From positions 1-13,695 of the forward strand of contig CABQLM010000054.1 of the NCBI GenBank assembly GCA_902465105.1: a stretch of 13,695 nucleotides of DNA, written 5' to 3'. A program made the position numbers and the translations under genes. This DNA is from an uncultured Collinsella sp. (GTDB lineage Bacteria; Actinomycetota; Coriobacteriia; Coriobacteriales; Coriobacteriaceae). Each line of letters opens with the position of its first letter. Position 1 is the stretch's first letter. Shown here piece by piece: positions 1 to 6,690 of this stretch. The notes beneath the pieces are model-generated. The model searched no databases, was not told where the DNA came from, and saw only the letters and a program-made list of their open reading frames with translations.

Positions 1-2
1 CC

Positions 3-1502
3 ATGCAGTCCACGGCCGAGGAGATGCCCGCCGTAACGACGGAGGACGCCTCTCAGCCCCACAGCACGCCCGCGCCCGCGCACTTCGCGGCACCCGAGCC
101 CGCAGCCGTCGCCCCGCAAGACGAAGAGTCTGCCGACCACACAACCGAAGTGCCCGCCACGTCCAAAGTCAACGACCCAAGCAACGAGGCCAACGCCGTC
201 TCGCCCGGCGACACGGCCGAGATTGATGTTGCCGCCGTGGAGGCCAAGCTCAAGGACCCTGGTTCGACCATGAGTTTTGAGCCGCTGACCGACGAGCGCA
301 TCGAGACCGATTCGACCTACGATGCCGGCACCACCACGCAACTCATGTGGGGCGCCCGCTCCGATGTTGGCTGCGTGCGTCCGCACAACGAGGACTCCTA
401 CCTGGTGCAGTCGCCGCTCTTTTGCGTGTGCGACGGCATGGGTGGTCACGCCGCCGGCGAGGTAGCCTCCTCCATTGCGGTCGAGACCATTGCCAAGACG
501 GCGCCACAGGCTGCCGACGCCGCGCGCCTGGCCGCAGCCGTCGAAGCTGCCAACGCCGCCGTCATCGAGGCCGCACTCAACGGCCTGGGCAAGCCCGGCA
601 TGGGTTGCACGGCGACCTGCGCCTATATCGAAAACGACACCATCGCCATCGCCCACGTGGGCGATTCGCGCGCCTATCTGCTTCACGAGGGCACGCTCAT
701 CCGCGTGACCCGCGACCACTCCTATGTGGAGGAGCTCGTGGACGCCGGTGAAATTACGGCCGACGAGGCGCGCGTCCACCCCAACCGCTCGGTTATCACG
801 CGTGCGCTGGGTTCGGACCCCGCCATGTATGCCGACCACTTTACCCTGCACATCGATGAGGGCGACCGCCTGATCCTGTGCTCGGACGGCCTTTCAAGCA
901 TGATTCCCGACAGCGATATCGAGAACATTGCCACGCAGTCCTCGACCGCGCAGATTTGCGTCGACAACTTGGTGGACGCCGCGCTCGCTGCCGGCGGCCA
1001 CGACAACGTGACGGTCGTCGTTGTGGACCTGGTCGACGACGGCGTTATGCGCGAGGCAAAGCGTGTTCGCCGCCGTAACATCACCATTGCCGCCGTCCTG
1101 GGCATCGCTTTTATGCTGGCGGCAGCCATCTGGGCATACACAGGCGTCACTGGCTCGTACTACCTGGGCACTTACAAAGACACCGTCGCAGTCTACCGGG
1201 GCATACCCGGCAAGCCGCTCGGCCTTAAGCTGCACTGGCTCGAGAGCACGACCACCATAAAACTGTCCGACCTGCCCGAAGACACACAGAATCGCCTGAA
1301 AGCAGGCATTCCGCAAACGAGTGTCGATGACGCGCAGGACACCATCTCCAAGTACCGTCATCAAATCGATGAGGAACAGACCCGTCAGGTGATCGACGCG
1401 CAAACGATCCGCGACAACACCGACCAGGGATCGACTTCCAAATCGAATTCCGAAAAAACCGCCGAACAGTCCGCCGAGGCAGAAGCCTCCGATAAGAATT
1501 AG
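3..1502 (+). CDS. pstP: Membrane-anchored PP2C-family Ser/Thr protein phosphatase (PstP-like), 5' end probably beyond window
   Basis: This is a metal-dependent phosphatase that removes phosphate from Ser/Thr residues, the natural antagonist of the PASTA kinase two genes downstream. Residues 1-110 are a Pro/Ala/Glu/Thr-rich, apparently disordered segment. The PP2C domain runs from about 115 to 345 with the expected signatures: RPHNED at 126-131, the metal-binding DGMGGH at 144-149, GDSRAY at 220-225, SDG at 294-296 (metal Asp295) and HDN at 333-335. A basic stretch precedes one membrane helix at about 360-382, followed by a roughly 115-residue polar tail, probably outside the cell. This matches M. 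tuberculosis PstP topology (cytoplasmic catalytic domain, one membrane segment, external tail). The ATG at 3 has only two bases before it and no in-frame stop is visible, so the true start may lie upstream. In-frame ATGs at 270 and 345 lack good ribosome sites. The stop is 16 nt before the next gene, so they are co-transcribed. The phosphatase assignment is secure; the N-terminus is not. Confidence 0.9.
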   Translation: MQSTAEEMPAVTTEDASQPHSTPAPAHFAAPEPAAVAPQDEESADHTTEVPATSKVNDPSNEANAVSPGDTAEIDVAAVEAKLKDPGSTMSFEPLTDERIETDSTYDAGTTTQLMWGARSDVGCVRPHNEDSYLVQSPLFCVCDGMGGHAAGEVASSIAVETIAKTAPQAADAARLAAAVEAANAAVIEAALNGLGKPGMGCTATCAYIENDTIAIAHVGDSRAYLLHEGTLIRVTRDHSYVEELVDAGEITADEARVHPNRSVITRALGSDPAMYADHFTLHIDEGDRLILCSDGLSSMIPDSDIENIATQSSTAQICVDNLVDAALAAGGHDNVTVVVVDLVDDGVMREAKRVRRRNITIAAVLGIAFMLAAAIWAYTGVTGSYYLGTYKDTVAVYRGIPGKPLGLKLHWLESTTTIKLSDLPEDTQNRLKAGIPQTSVDDAQDTISKYRHQIDEEQTRQVIDAQTIRDNTDQGSTSKSNSEKTAEQSAEAEASDKN

Positions 1503-1504
1503 AA

Positions 1505-1510
1505 AGGGAG
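1505..1510 (+). promoter_or_regulatory. Ribosome binding site deciding the start of the rodA-pbpA fusion
   Basis: AGGGAG lies 8 nt before the ATG at 1519. An in-frame GTG at 1510 shares its first base with this Shine-Dalgarno sequence and has none of its own, so the ATG at 1519 is the better start. Confidence 0.7.
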
Positions 1511-1518
1511 TGCCGCTT

Positions 1519-4389
1519 ATGAGTCGCCGCAACACCGAAATGCTCTTGCTCATCGCCTCGGCGTTCCCCGTCATCCTGCTGTATGCGATGTACGTGCTCA
1601 CCGCAGGCGCCTCCATTTCGTTTGAAACGCTCGCCGTACCGATCGGCCTCTTTGCTGCCTTCGCCGCGGCGCATATCGCCGTGCGCATCCTGGCACCTGG
1701 CGCCGATCCAGCCATCCTGCCCATCGTCTTTGTGCTTTCGGGCATCGGCATCACGTTCGTAACGCGCTTGGCGCCCTCACTCGCCATCTCGCAGCTCGTC
1801 ATCCTGTTTATCTCGGTGGTGCTGATGGTAGGAACGCTTGCGCTGGTCAAAAACCTCGACGTGGTCATGCGCTACAAGTACACCTTTGGCGCCATCGGCA
1901 TTGTCCTGCTGATGCTTCCCATCTTTATCGGCACCACGATTTCGGGCTCCAAGCTGTGGATTCGTATCGCCGGCTTTACCATTCAGCCCGGTGAGTTCGC
2001 CAAAATCTTTATCGTGCTGTTCCTGGCAGGCTACCTGGCCGAGAACCGCGAGCTGCTCTCTATCTCCAACCGCAAGATCTTGGGTCTTAAGATTCCGCGC
2101 CTGCGCCTGCTGCTGCCGCTGTTTGCAGTCTGGGGCGTATGTCTGCTCGTCGTCGTCTTCGAACGTGACCTAGGCTCGGCCGTGCTGTTCTACACCATCT
2201 TCTTACTGATGCTCTATGTTGCCACGGGTCGCTTCTCGTATGTCATCATCGGCCTTGCACTCCTGGCCGTGGGGGCTGTGGGCGCCTACAAGTTTCTGTC
2301 GCACGTCCAGGTGCGTTTCCAGATCTGGGCCGATCCCTTTAAGGACGCCCAGGGCCAGGGCTACCAGATTGTCCAGTCCCTCTTCTCGCTGGCAGACGGC
2401 GGCCTTGTCGGCGTCGGCATCGGCAACGGCATGGCCAATAACATCCCCGTCGTCGAGTCCGACTTTATCTTCTCTGCCATCGGCGAGGAAATGGGGCTTT
2501 TGGGCGGCGGCGCCGTTCTCATTCTGTTTATGCTCTTTGCCGTGCGCGGCCTGACCACGGCAGCCCGTGCTAAGTCCGACCTTGCCGCATTTAGCGCCAC
2601 GGGTCTCACGGCAGCCATCAGCTTCCAGGCGTTCCTGATCGTCGGCGGCGTTACCCGCCTGATTCCGCTGACCGGCGTAACCCTGCCGTTTATGAGTCAG
2701 GGCGGCTCTTCACTGCTGGCAAGCTTCATCATCGTCGCGCTGCTGTTGCGCGCCGGCGACGAGGCAACCGGTCGCGAGGCCGAGCTCACCGGCACCGGCA
2801 CCATGGCCGCCATCACCGACGAGCAACTCGTATCCGCCGCGGCACCGACCGGAACGAGATTCGCTACGCCTTCATCCTACAATCGCGGTGGCCACTCCAC
2901 CGGATCCCGCATGCGCCGTCGTCTACTCGATACGCCCGAATCCGGCGTGCTCGGTCGCGTAGCGCTCGCCAACCGTCTGACACGCGCCGTTTTTGCCTTT
3001 ACGGCCCTGTTCGCTATCCTTATCGGCAACCTCACCTATGTCCAGGTCATCAAGGCCAAGGACTATCAGGACATGCCGACCAACAACCACACCATCGCAC
3101 GCTCCAAGTACATCCAGCGCGGTTCCATCATCACGTCCGACGGCGTGACGCTAGCCGAATCGCTGCAGCAGGAGGACGGCACCTACGTGCGTTCCTACCC
3201 CAACGGCAACCTGGCAGCCCATGTGGTTGGCTATGTGAGCCAGCAGTTCGGCACCGCAGGTATCGAAAGCGTCATGAACGACACGCTCACCGGCTCCAAG
3301 GATTACTCCAGCTGGAACAACGCCATCGCGTCGCTCGCGGGCCAGAACCAACCGGGCAACACCGCCAAACTCACCATCGACTCCCGCATCCAGACGGCTG
3401 CCGAACAGGCTCTCAAGGGCTTTAAGGGCGCCGTTGTGGTCATGGATCCGCGCACCGGCGCGGTACTCGCATGCGCCAGCTCGCCCACCTACGACAACAC
3501 CAACATCGATGCCCTGCTGCAGTCGGGCGTCGGTGAGGACGGTTCTATGTACGACCGCGCCATGGACGCCCTCTATACTCCGGGCTCCACGTTTAAGGTC
3601 GTCACGCTTTCCGCAGCGCTCGAGACTGGCACTGCGAACCTCTCGAGCACCTACGAAGCTCCTGGTTCCATGGACATCGGCAACGCCCCTGTCACTAATT
3701 ACGACGACGAGAGCTACGGAACCATCAGCTTGCAGCAAGCGTTTGCCGTGTCGTCCAACGTCGTCTTTGGCCAGGTAGCCAATGAGGTCGGAGCGAGCAC
3801 GCTCGTGCAGTTTGCCAACGCCTTTGGCTACGGGCAAAAACTCGGCCAAGACCTGACCGCCACCGCTTCCATCATGGCCGATCCCGCACAGATGACCGAG
3901 TGGGAGACCGCTTGGGCCGGCGCCGGCCAGCCCGTCGGCATGGACCATACGCCTGGCCCGCAGACCACTGTCATGCAGAACGCCGTTATCGCGGCGGCCA
4001 TCGCCAACAGCGGTGTCGCCATGGATCCATTCTTCGTGGCACAAGTCCTTGCGCCCGACGGGACCGTGGTTAAGACCACTCAGTCCCGCTCGCTGGGCCA
4101 GGCCGTTAGCGCAACCACAGCTGAGCAAGTCAAAAAGGCCATGCTCGACGTCGTTCAGTCCGGCACCGGCACCGATGCACAAATTCCGGGCGTCAAGGTT
4201 GCCGGCAAGACCGGTTCGGCCGAAACCGGCGGCACCAACGTCAATTCGATGTTTGTCGGCTTTGCGCCCTACGACTCACCCACAGTCGCCATCTCGGTGG
4301 CGCTGGAGGATTTTGACCAGCATGATGTCAAGGCGGCAAAGATCGCCAGTATCGTCCTGACCGCGGCCCTTGCCGCCCAGGGGGCGTGA
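1519..4389 (+). CDS. RodA/FtsW (SEDS) glycosyltransferase fused to class B penicillin-binding protein (PbpA-like transpeptidase)
   Basis: One uninterrupted 956-residue frame encodes both halves of a peptidoglycan synthase. Residues 1-412 are a polytopic SEDS protein: it carries a QPGEFAKI motif (family consensus QPSEIAKI), the ERDLGSA and GQGYQIVQS blocks, and ESDFIF, whose Asp315 aligns with E. coli RodA Asp262, essential for polymerising lipid II. Residues 413-488 form a hydrophilic, Ser/Thr- and Arg-rich linker. A single membrane helix at about 490-511 starts the PBP half, followed by the pedestal (RGSIITSDG from 534) and the transpeptidase with all three active-site motifs: STFK at 690-693 (nucleophile Ser690), SSN at 745-747 and KTG at 897-899. 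The size equals RodA (about 400) plus PbpA (about 490). In M. tuberculosis these are neighbouring genes in the same order, between pstP and the kinases, so this is the same locus with the two genes joined. Both ends of the linker are predicted cytoplasmic, so the topology works. Whether it serves elongation (RodA/PbpA) or division (FtsW/FtsI) is not certain; gene order favours RodA/PbpA. Confidence 0.93.
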   Translation: MSRRNTEMLLLIASAFPVILLYAMYVLTAGASISFETLAVPIGLFAAFAAAHIAVRILAPGADPAILPIVFVLSGIGITFVTRLAPSLAISQLVILFISVVLMVGTLALVKNLDVVMRYKYTFGAIGIVLLMLPIFIGTTISGSKLWIRIAGFTIQPGEFAKIFIVLFLAGYLAENRELLSISNRKILGLKIPRLRLLLPLFAVWGVCLLVVVFERDLGSAVLFYTIFLLMLYVATGRFSYVIIGLALLAVGAVGAYKFLSHVQVRFQIWADPFKDAQGQGYQIVQSLFSLADGGLVGVGIGNGMANNIPVVESDFIFSAIGEEMGLLGGGAVLILFMLFAVRGLTTAARAKSDLAAFSATGLTAAISFQAFLIVGGVTRLIPLTGVTLPFMSQGGSSLLASFIIVALLLRAGDEATGREAELTGTGTMAAITDEQLVSAAAPTGTRFATPSSYNRGGHSTGSRMRRRLLDTPESGVLGRVALANRLTRAVFAFTALFAILIGNLTYVQVIKAKDYQDMPTNNHTIARSKYIQRGSIITSDGVTLAESLQQEDGTYVRSYPNGNLAAHVVGYVSQQFGTAGIESVMNDTLTGSKDYSSWNNAIASLAGQNQPGNTAKLTIDSRIQTAAEQALKGFKGAVVVMDPRTGAVLACASSPTYDNTNIDALLQSGVGEDGSMYDRAMDALYTPGSTFKVVTLSAALETGTANLSSTYEAPGSMDIGNAPVTNYDDESYGTISLQQAFAVSSNVVFGQVANEVGASTLVQFANAFGYGQKLGQDLTATASIMADPAQMTEWETAWAGAGQPVGMDHTPGPQTTVMQNAVIAAAIANSGVAMDPFFVAQVLAPDGTVVKTTQSRSLGQAVSATTAEQVKKAMLDVVQSGTGTDAQIPGVKVAGKTGSAETGGTNVNSMFVGFAPYDSPTVAISVALEDFDQHDVKAAKIASIVLTAALAAQGA

Positions 4390-4439
4390 TGCCCATGATT
4401 GAGACGCAAACACCGGGCGCACCGCAGCCGATAAGTTAG
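4389..4439 (+). other. Possible 16-codon leader ORF overlapping the end of the rodA-pbpA fusion
   Basis: An ATG overlaps the TGA stop of the preceding gene (TGATG) and opens a frame of 16 codons, MPMIETQTPGAPQPIS, ending at TAG 4437-4439. A G-rich stretch (AGGGGG) just upstream could serve as a ribosome site. Its stop falls inside the dyad at 4415-4452. Such an arrangement resembles a leader peptide or translational coupler, but nothing shows that it is made. It may be chance. Confidence 0.2.
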
Positions 4440-4524
4440 CGGCACCGCGCCCTTAGGCCTCGACGGCCATATGTATTTGGTACTACACATATCGTTTGAG
4501 CGAATAGTTACGTTAGGAGCAGGA
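4390..4524 (+). promoter_or_regulatory. Intergenic region before the kinase gene, with two dyads and no clear promoter
   Basis: This 135-nt gap is the only sizeable spacer inside the plus-strand cluster. It holds a GC-rich imperfect hairpin (GGGCGC 4415-4420 pairing with GCGCCC 4447-4452, and CCGC 4422-4425 with GCGG 4439-4442) followed only by TTAGG, so at best a weak attenuator. It also holds an AT-rich inverted repeat, ATATGT 4469-4474 with ACATAT 4487-4492. I could not find a convincing -35/-10 pair, so read-through from upstream is the default. A separate promoter or operator here remains possible. Confidence 0.35.
4515..4519 (+). promoter_or_regulatory. Ribosome binding site setting the kinase start
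   Basis: AGGAG lies 5 nt before the ATG at 4525. The frame is open further upstream to an ATG at 4471, but the 18 extra codons lack a ribosome site and precede the usual kinase N-terminus (LGGRYLLKDKVGTGGMA), so 4525 is chosen. Confidence 0.8.
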
Positions 4525-6465
4525 ATGGAACAGAGGGTCCTCGGGGGAAGATACCTCCTCAAGGATAAGGTGGGGACAGGCGGCATGGCCACCGTATTCC
4601 GCGCGCAGGATCAGGTCCTCGACCGCACGGTAGCCGTAAAAATCATGCTGCCGCAATACGCTGGCGATGCTACTTTTGCCGCCCGCTTTAAGCAGGAGGC
4701 GCAGGCAGCAGCCGGGCTCTCGTCCCCCTATATCGTCGGAGTCTACGATTGGGGCAAGGACGGCGACACCTATTACATCGTTATGGAGTACCTGCGCGGT
4801 ACCGATCTTAAGAGCGGCATCAAGAGCCATGGAGCCCTTGACCCCAAAAAGGTCGCCCAGATCGGCTCACAGATAAGCTCGGCGCTCTCGGTCGCCCACA
4901 GGCACGAGATCATCCACCGCGATATCAAGCCGCAGAACATCATGGTGCTGCCCGACGGCAACATCAAAGTCATGGATTTTGGCATTGCGCGCGCCAAGAA
5001 CAGCCATCTCACGCAGGACAACAACGTACTCGGCACGGCTCACTACGTCAGCCCCGAGCAGACACGCGGTCAGGACCTCGGACCCACATCGGATATCTAC
5101 TCGCTGGGCGTCGTCATGTACGAGTGCGCTACCGGTCGCGTGCCCTTTGACGGCGATGACGCGATTTCGGTCGCCCTCAAACAGGTTAACGAACTACCCG
5201 TACCCCCGAGCCAGATTAACTCCGGGGTCGACGCCGATCTTGAGCGCATCATTCTCAAATGCATGGAAAAGGATCCTGCCAACCGTTTCCAATCCGCAGA
5301 CGAGCTGCGTCAGGTACTCAACAATTACCTGTCTGGTCGAGCTGTCAACGTATCGGAGCCCACACGCGTCATCGGCGCTGCCGGCGATATGGGCGCCACC
5401 AAGACTCGCGAGCTGTCCGACCAGACGCGCGCTATGGTGCGCCCCGTCTCGGGCATAAGCGGGCAGAATAGCCCCCGTAGCTCTATCTCGGGTTCCACCG
5501 GCTCATATGAGGTTGACCAGCCCAAATCAAACAAGAACAAGATTATCGCAGCCGCAGTTGCCGCCATAGCACTTATCGGCGTCATCGTCGCCTTTGCCAC
5601 GGGTCTCTTTAGCGGAGAGCAGGTTCCGGTCCCCGATGTCCTGGGCAAGGACCAGGAAACCGCCATCCAGCTTATCAAGGAAGCCGGTTTCGAGGTCGGC
5701 ACCATCGACCAAAGCTATAACGATGACGTCGAAGAGGGCAAAGTTGCCGAGCAGACCCCCAACGGCAACACAAAAAAGCCCAAGGGCACGAAAGTGAACC
5801 TTGTTATCTCCAAGGGCGCCAAACCCTCAGAAAAGGTTGAGGTTCCGCAGCTTGTCGGCTTAACCAAAGACCAGGCCGAAGCGTCTCTGGCAAGCGTTGG
5901 GCTCAAGGGCAATGCCACCGAAGAGGCCAACGAGGCAGAAAAGGGCGAAGTCTTTGAGCAGGGAACTGATGCCGGCAAGGAAGTCGAGAAAGGTACGACC
6001 ATTTCGTATAAGGTCTCGAGCGGCCCTGACACCACCTCTGTCCCCGACTTGACCGATATGACCGAATCGCAGGCGCGCAACGCCCTCGACATGGCCGGTT
6101 TCGGCGTCGATGTGACCTACCAGGAGAACGACTCGGTTGCCGAGGGCACCGTGATAAGCTGGAATCCCAGCGGCAAGCAAAAGCCGGGCGCCACGATTAC
6201 GGTCGTTGTCGCTAAGAAGTCCGGCAAAGCCAATGTCCCGAGCAACCTATACGGTAAGAGCATCTCTGCCGCCGTTACCGCGCTCAACAATGCCGGTTTC
6301 TACAACATTGCCTTCTGCGATCAGAGCGGCAACCCGGTGAGCGGCGACGAGAACGCCACCGTCACGGGCGTCTCCCCCACCGGAAAGCAATCCACCGACA
6401 GCACCATCACGTTGACGATCTCGGTGCCCAGCTCCGGAGAAGACTCCGATTCGAGCAGCAACTAA
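4525..6465 (+). CDS. pknB: Transmembrane Ser/Thr protein kinase with four PASTA repeats (PknB/PrkC/StkP family)
   Basis: This 646-residue receptor kinase phosphorylates Ser/Thr in cell-wall and division proteins in response to peptidoglycan fragments or lipid II. The kinase domain (about 10-270) has the Gly-rich loop GTGGMA, VAVK with Lys39, HRDIKPQN with catalytic Asp133, DFG at 151-153 and SPEQ. A Ser/Thr-rich juxtamembrane stretch follows (about 275-335), then one membrane helix at 340-362. Outside the cell are four PASTA repeats starting near 367, 438, 506 and 571. The last has a Cys and a slightly longer loop (FCDQSGNPVSGDEN). The activation loop reads LTQDNNVLGT; the second Thr phosphorylated in M. 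tuberculosis PknB is Asp165 here. It lies third in the cluster, with its opposing phosphatase first. Only one kinase is present, whereas mycobacteria have pknA and pknB. An intrinsic terminator begins 46 nt after the stop. Confidence 0.96.
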   Translation: MEQRVLGGRYLLKDKVGTGGMATVFRAQDQVLDRTVAVKIMLPQYAGDATFAARFKQEAQAAAGLSSPYIVGVYDWGKDGDTYYIVMEYLRGTDLKSGIKSHGALDPKKVAQIGSQISSALSVAHRHEIIHRDIKPQNIMVLPDGNIKVMDFGIARAKNSHLTQDNNVLGTAHYVSPEQTRGQDLGPTSDIYSLGVVMYECATGRVPFDGDDAISVALKQVNELPVPPSQINSGVDADLERIILKCMEKDPANRFQSADELRQVLNNYLSGRAVNVSEPTRVIGAAGDMGATKTRELSDQTRAMVRPVSGISGQNSPRSSISGSTGSYEVDQPKSNKNKIIAAAVAAIALIGVIVAFATGLFSGEQVPVPDVLGKDQETAIQLIKEAGFEVGTIDQSYNDDVEEGKVAEQTPNGNTKKPKGTKVNLVISKGAKPSEKVEVPQLVGLTKDQAEASLASVGLKGNATEEANEAEKGEVFEQGTDAGKEVEKGTTISYKVSSGPDTTSVPDLTDMTESQARNALDMAGFGVDVTYQENDSVAEGTVISWNPSGKQKPGATITVVVAKKSGKANVPSNLYGKSISAAVTALNNAGFYNIAFCDQSGNPVSGDENATVTGVSPTGKQSTDSTITLTISVPSSGEDSDSSSN

Positions 6466-6510
6466 CTAGCAACGCGCGGCAAGAAACGTCCGCGGACACA
6501 TTCGCTCAAA

Positions 6511-6548
6511 GGCACCCGTTTGCTCCCCCGGCAAGCGGGTGCCTTCTT
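6511..6548 (+). terminator. Intrinsic terminator of the pstP-rodA/pbpA-pknB cluster
   Basis: A 13-bp stem with one G-U pair (6511-6523 with 6531-6543) encloses the loop TCCCCCG and is followed by TTCTT at 6544-6548. It begins 46 nt past the kinase stop and marks the 3' end of the plus-strand operon. Confidence 0.88.
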
Positions 6549-6578
6549 GTGACTAAGGGAAATATGAGCAATGCACAC

Positions 6579-6618
6579 AAGAATGCCCCCGTCTCTCAAA
6601 CTCAAGAAGAGGGGGGCA
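6579..6618 (-). terminator. Intrinsic terminator of the acpS-tsaBD operon
   Basis: Read on the minus strand, TGCCCCC (6618 to 6612) pairs with GGGGGCA (6590 to 6584). After one mismatch three more pairs form. TTCTT (6583 to 6579) follows. It lies 54 nt past the tsaD stop, the expected place for the end of the minus-strand operon. The U-tract is short and interrupted, so efficiency is uncertain. Confidence 0.65.
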
Positions 6619-6657
6619 AAACAGTATCGATAAATAGGTGCGGCCACAGTCTCTGTG

Positions 6658-6690
6658 CCCAACATAACGCGACTACAGCGTCATGTTGGG
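6658..6690. repeat. Inverted repeat spanning the tsaD stop codon
   Basis: CCCAACAT (6658-6665) and ATGTTGGG (6683-6690) are perfect inverted arms. ACGC and GCGT pair inside, after one mismatch. The tsaD stop (6673-6675) sits in the loop. On the minus strand no T-tract follows, so it is not a classic terminator; it could stabilise the mRNA 3' end or assist termination at 6579-6618. Confidence 0.55.

Noticed and set aside
1510..1518. GTG at 1510 as the start of the rodA-pbpA fusion
   Set aside because: The GTG overlaps the ribosome site that serves the ATG at 1519.
894..1868. Minus-strand open frame (324 codons) across the phosphatase-rodA junction
   Set aside because: It spans two well-supported plus-strand genes in antisense and has no domain.
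3151..4182. Long minus-strand open frame (343 codons) opposite the PBP half of the fusion
   Set aside because: It is antisense to a transpeptidase with all motifs intact, has no recognisable domain, and is the kind of open frame high-GC codon bias creates on the opposite strand.
4415..4452. Terminator between the rodA-pbpA fusion and the kinase gene
   Set aside because: The dyad is imperfect, with an asymmetric internal loop and no T-tract (only TTAGG follows), so it was kept only as a possible weak attenuator.
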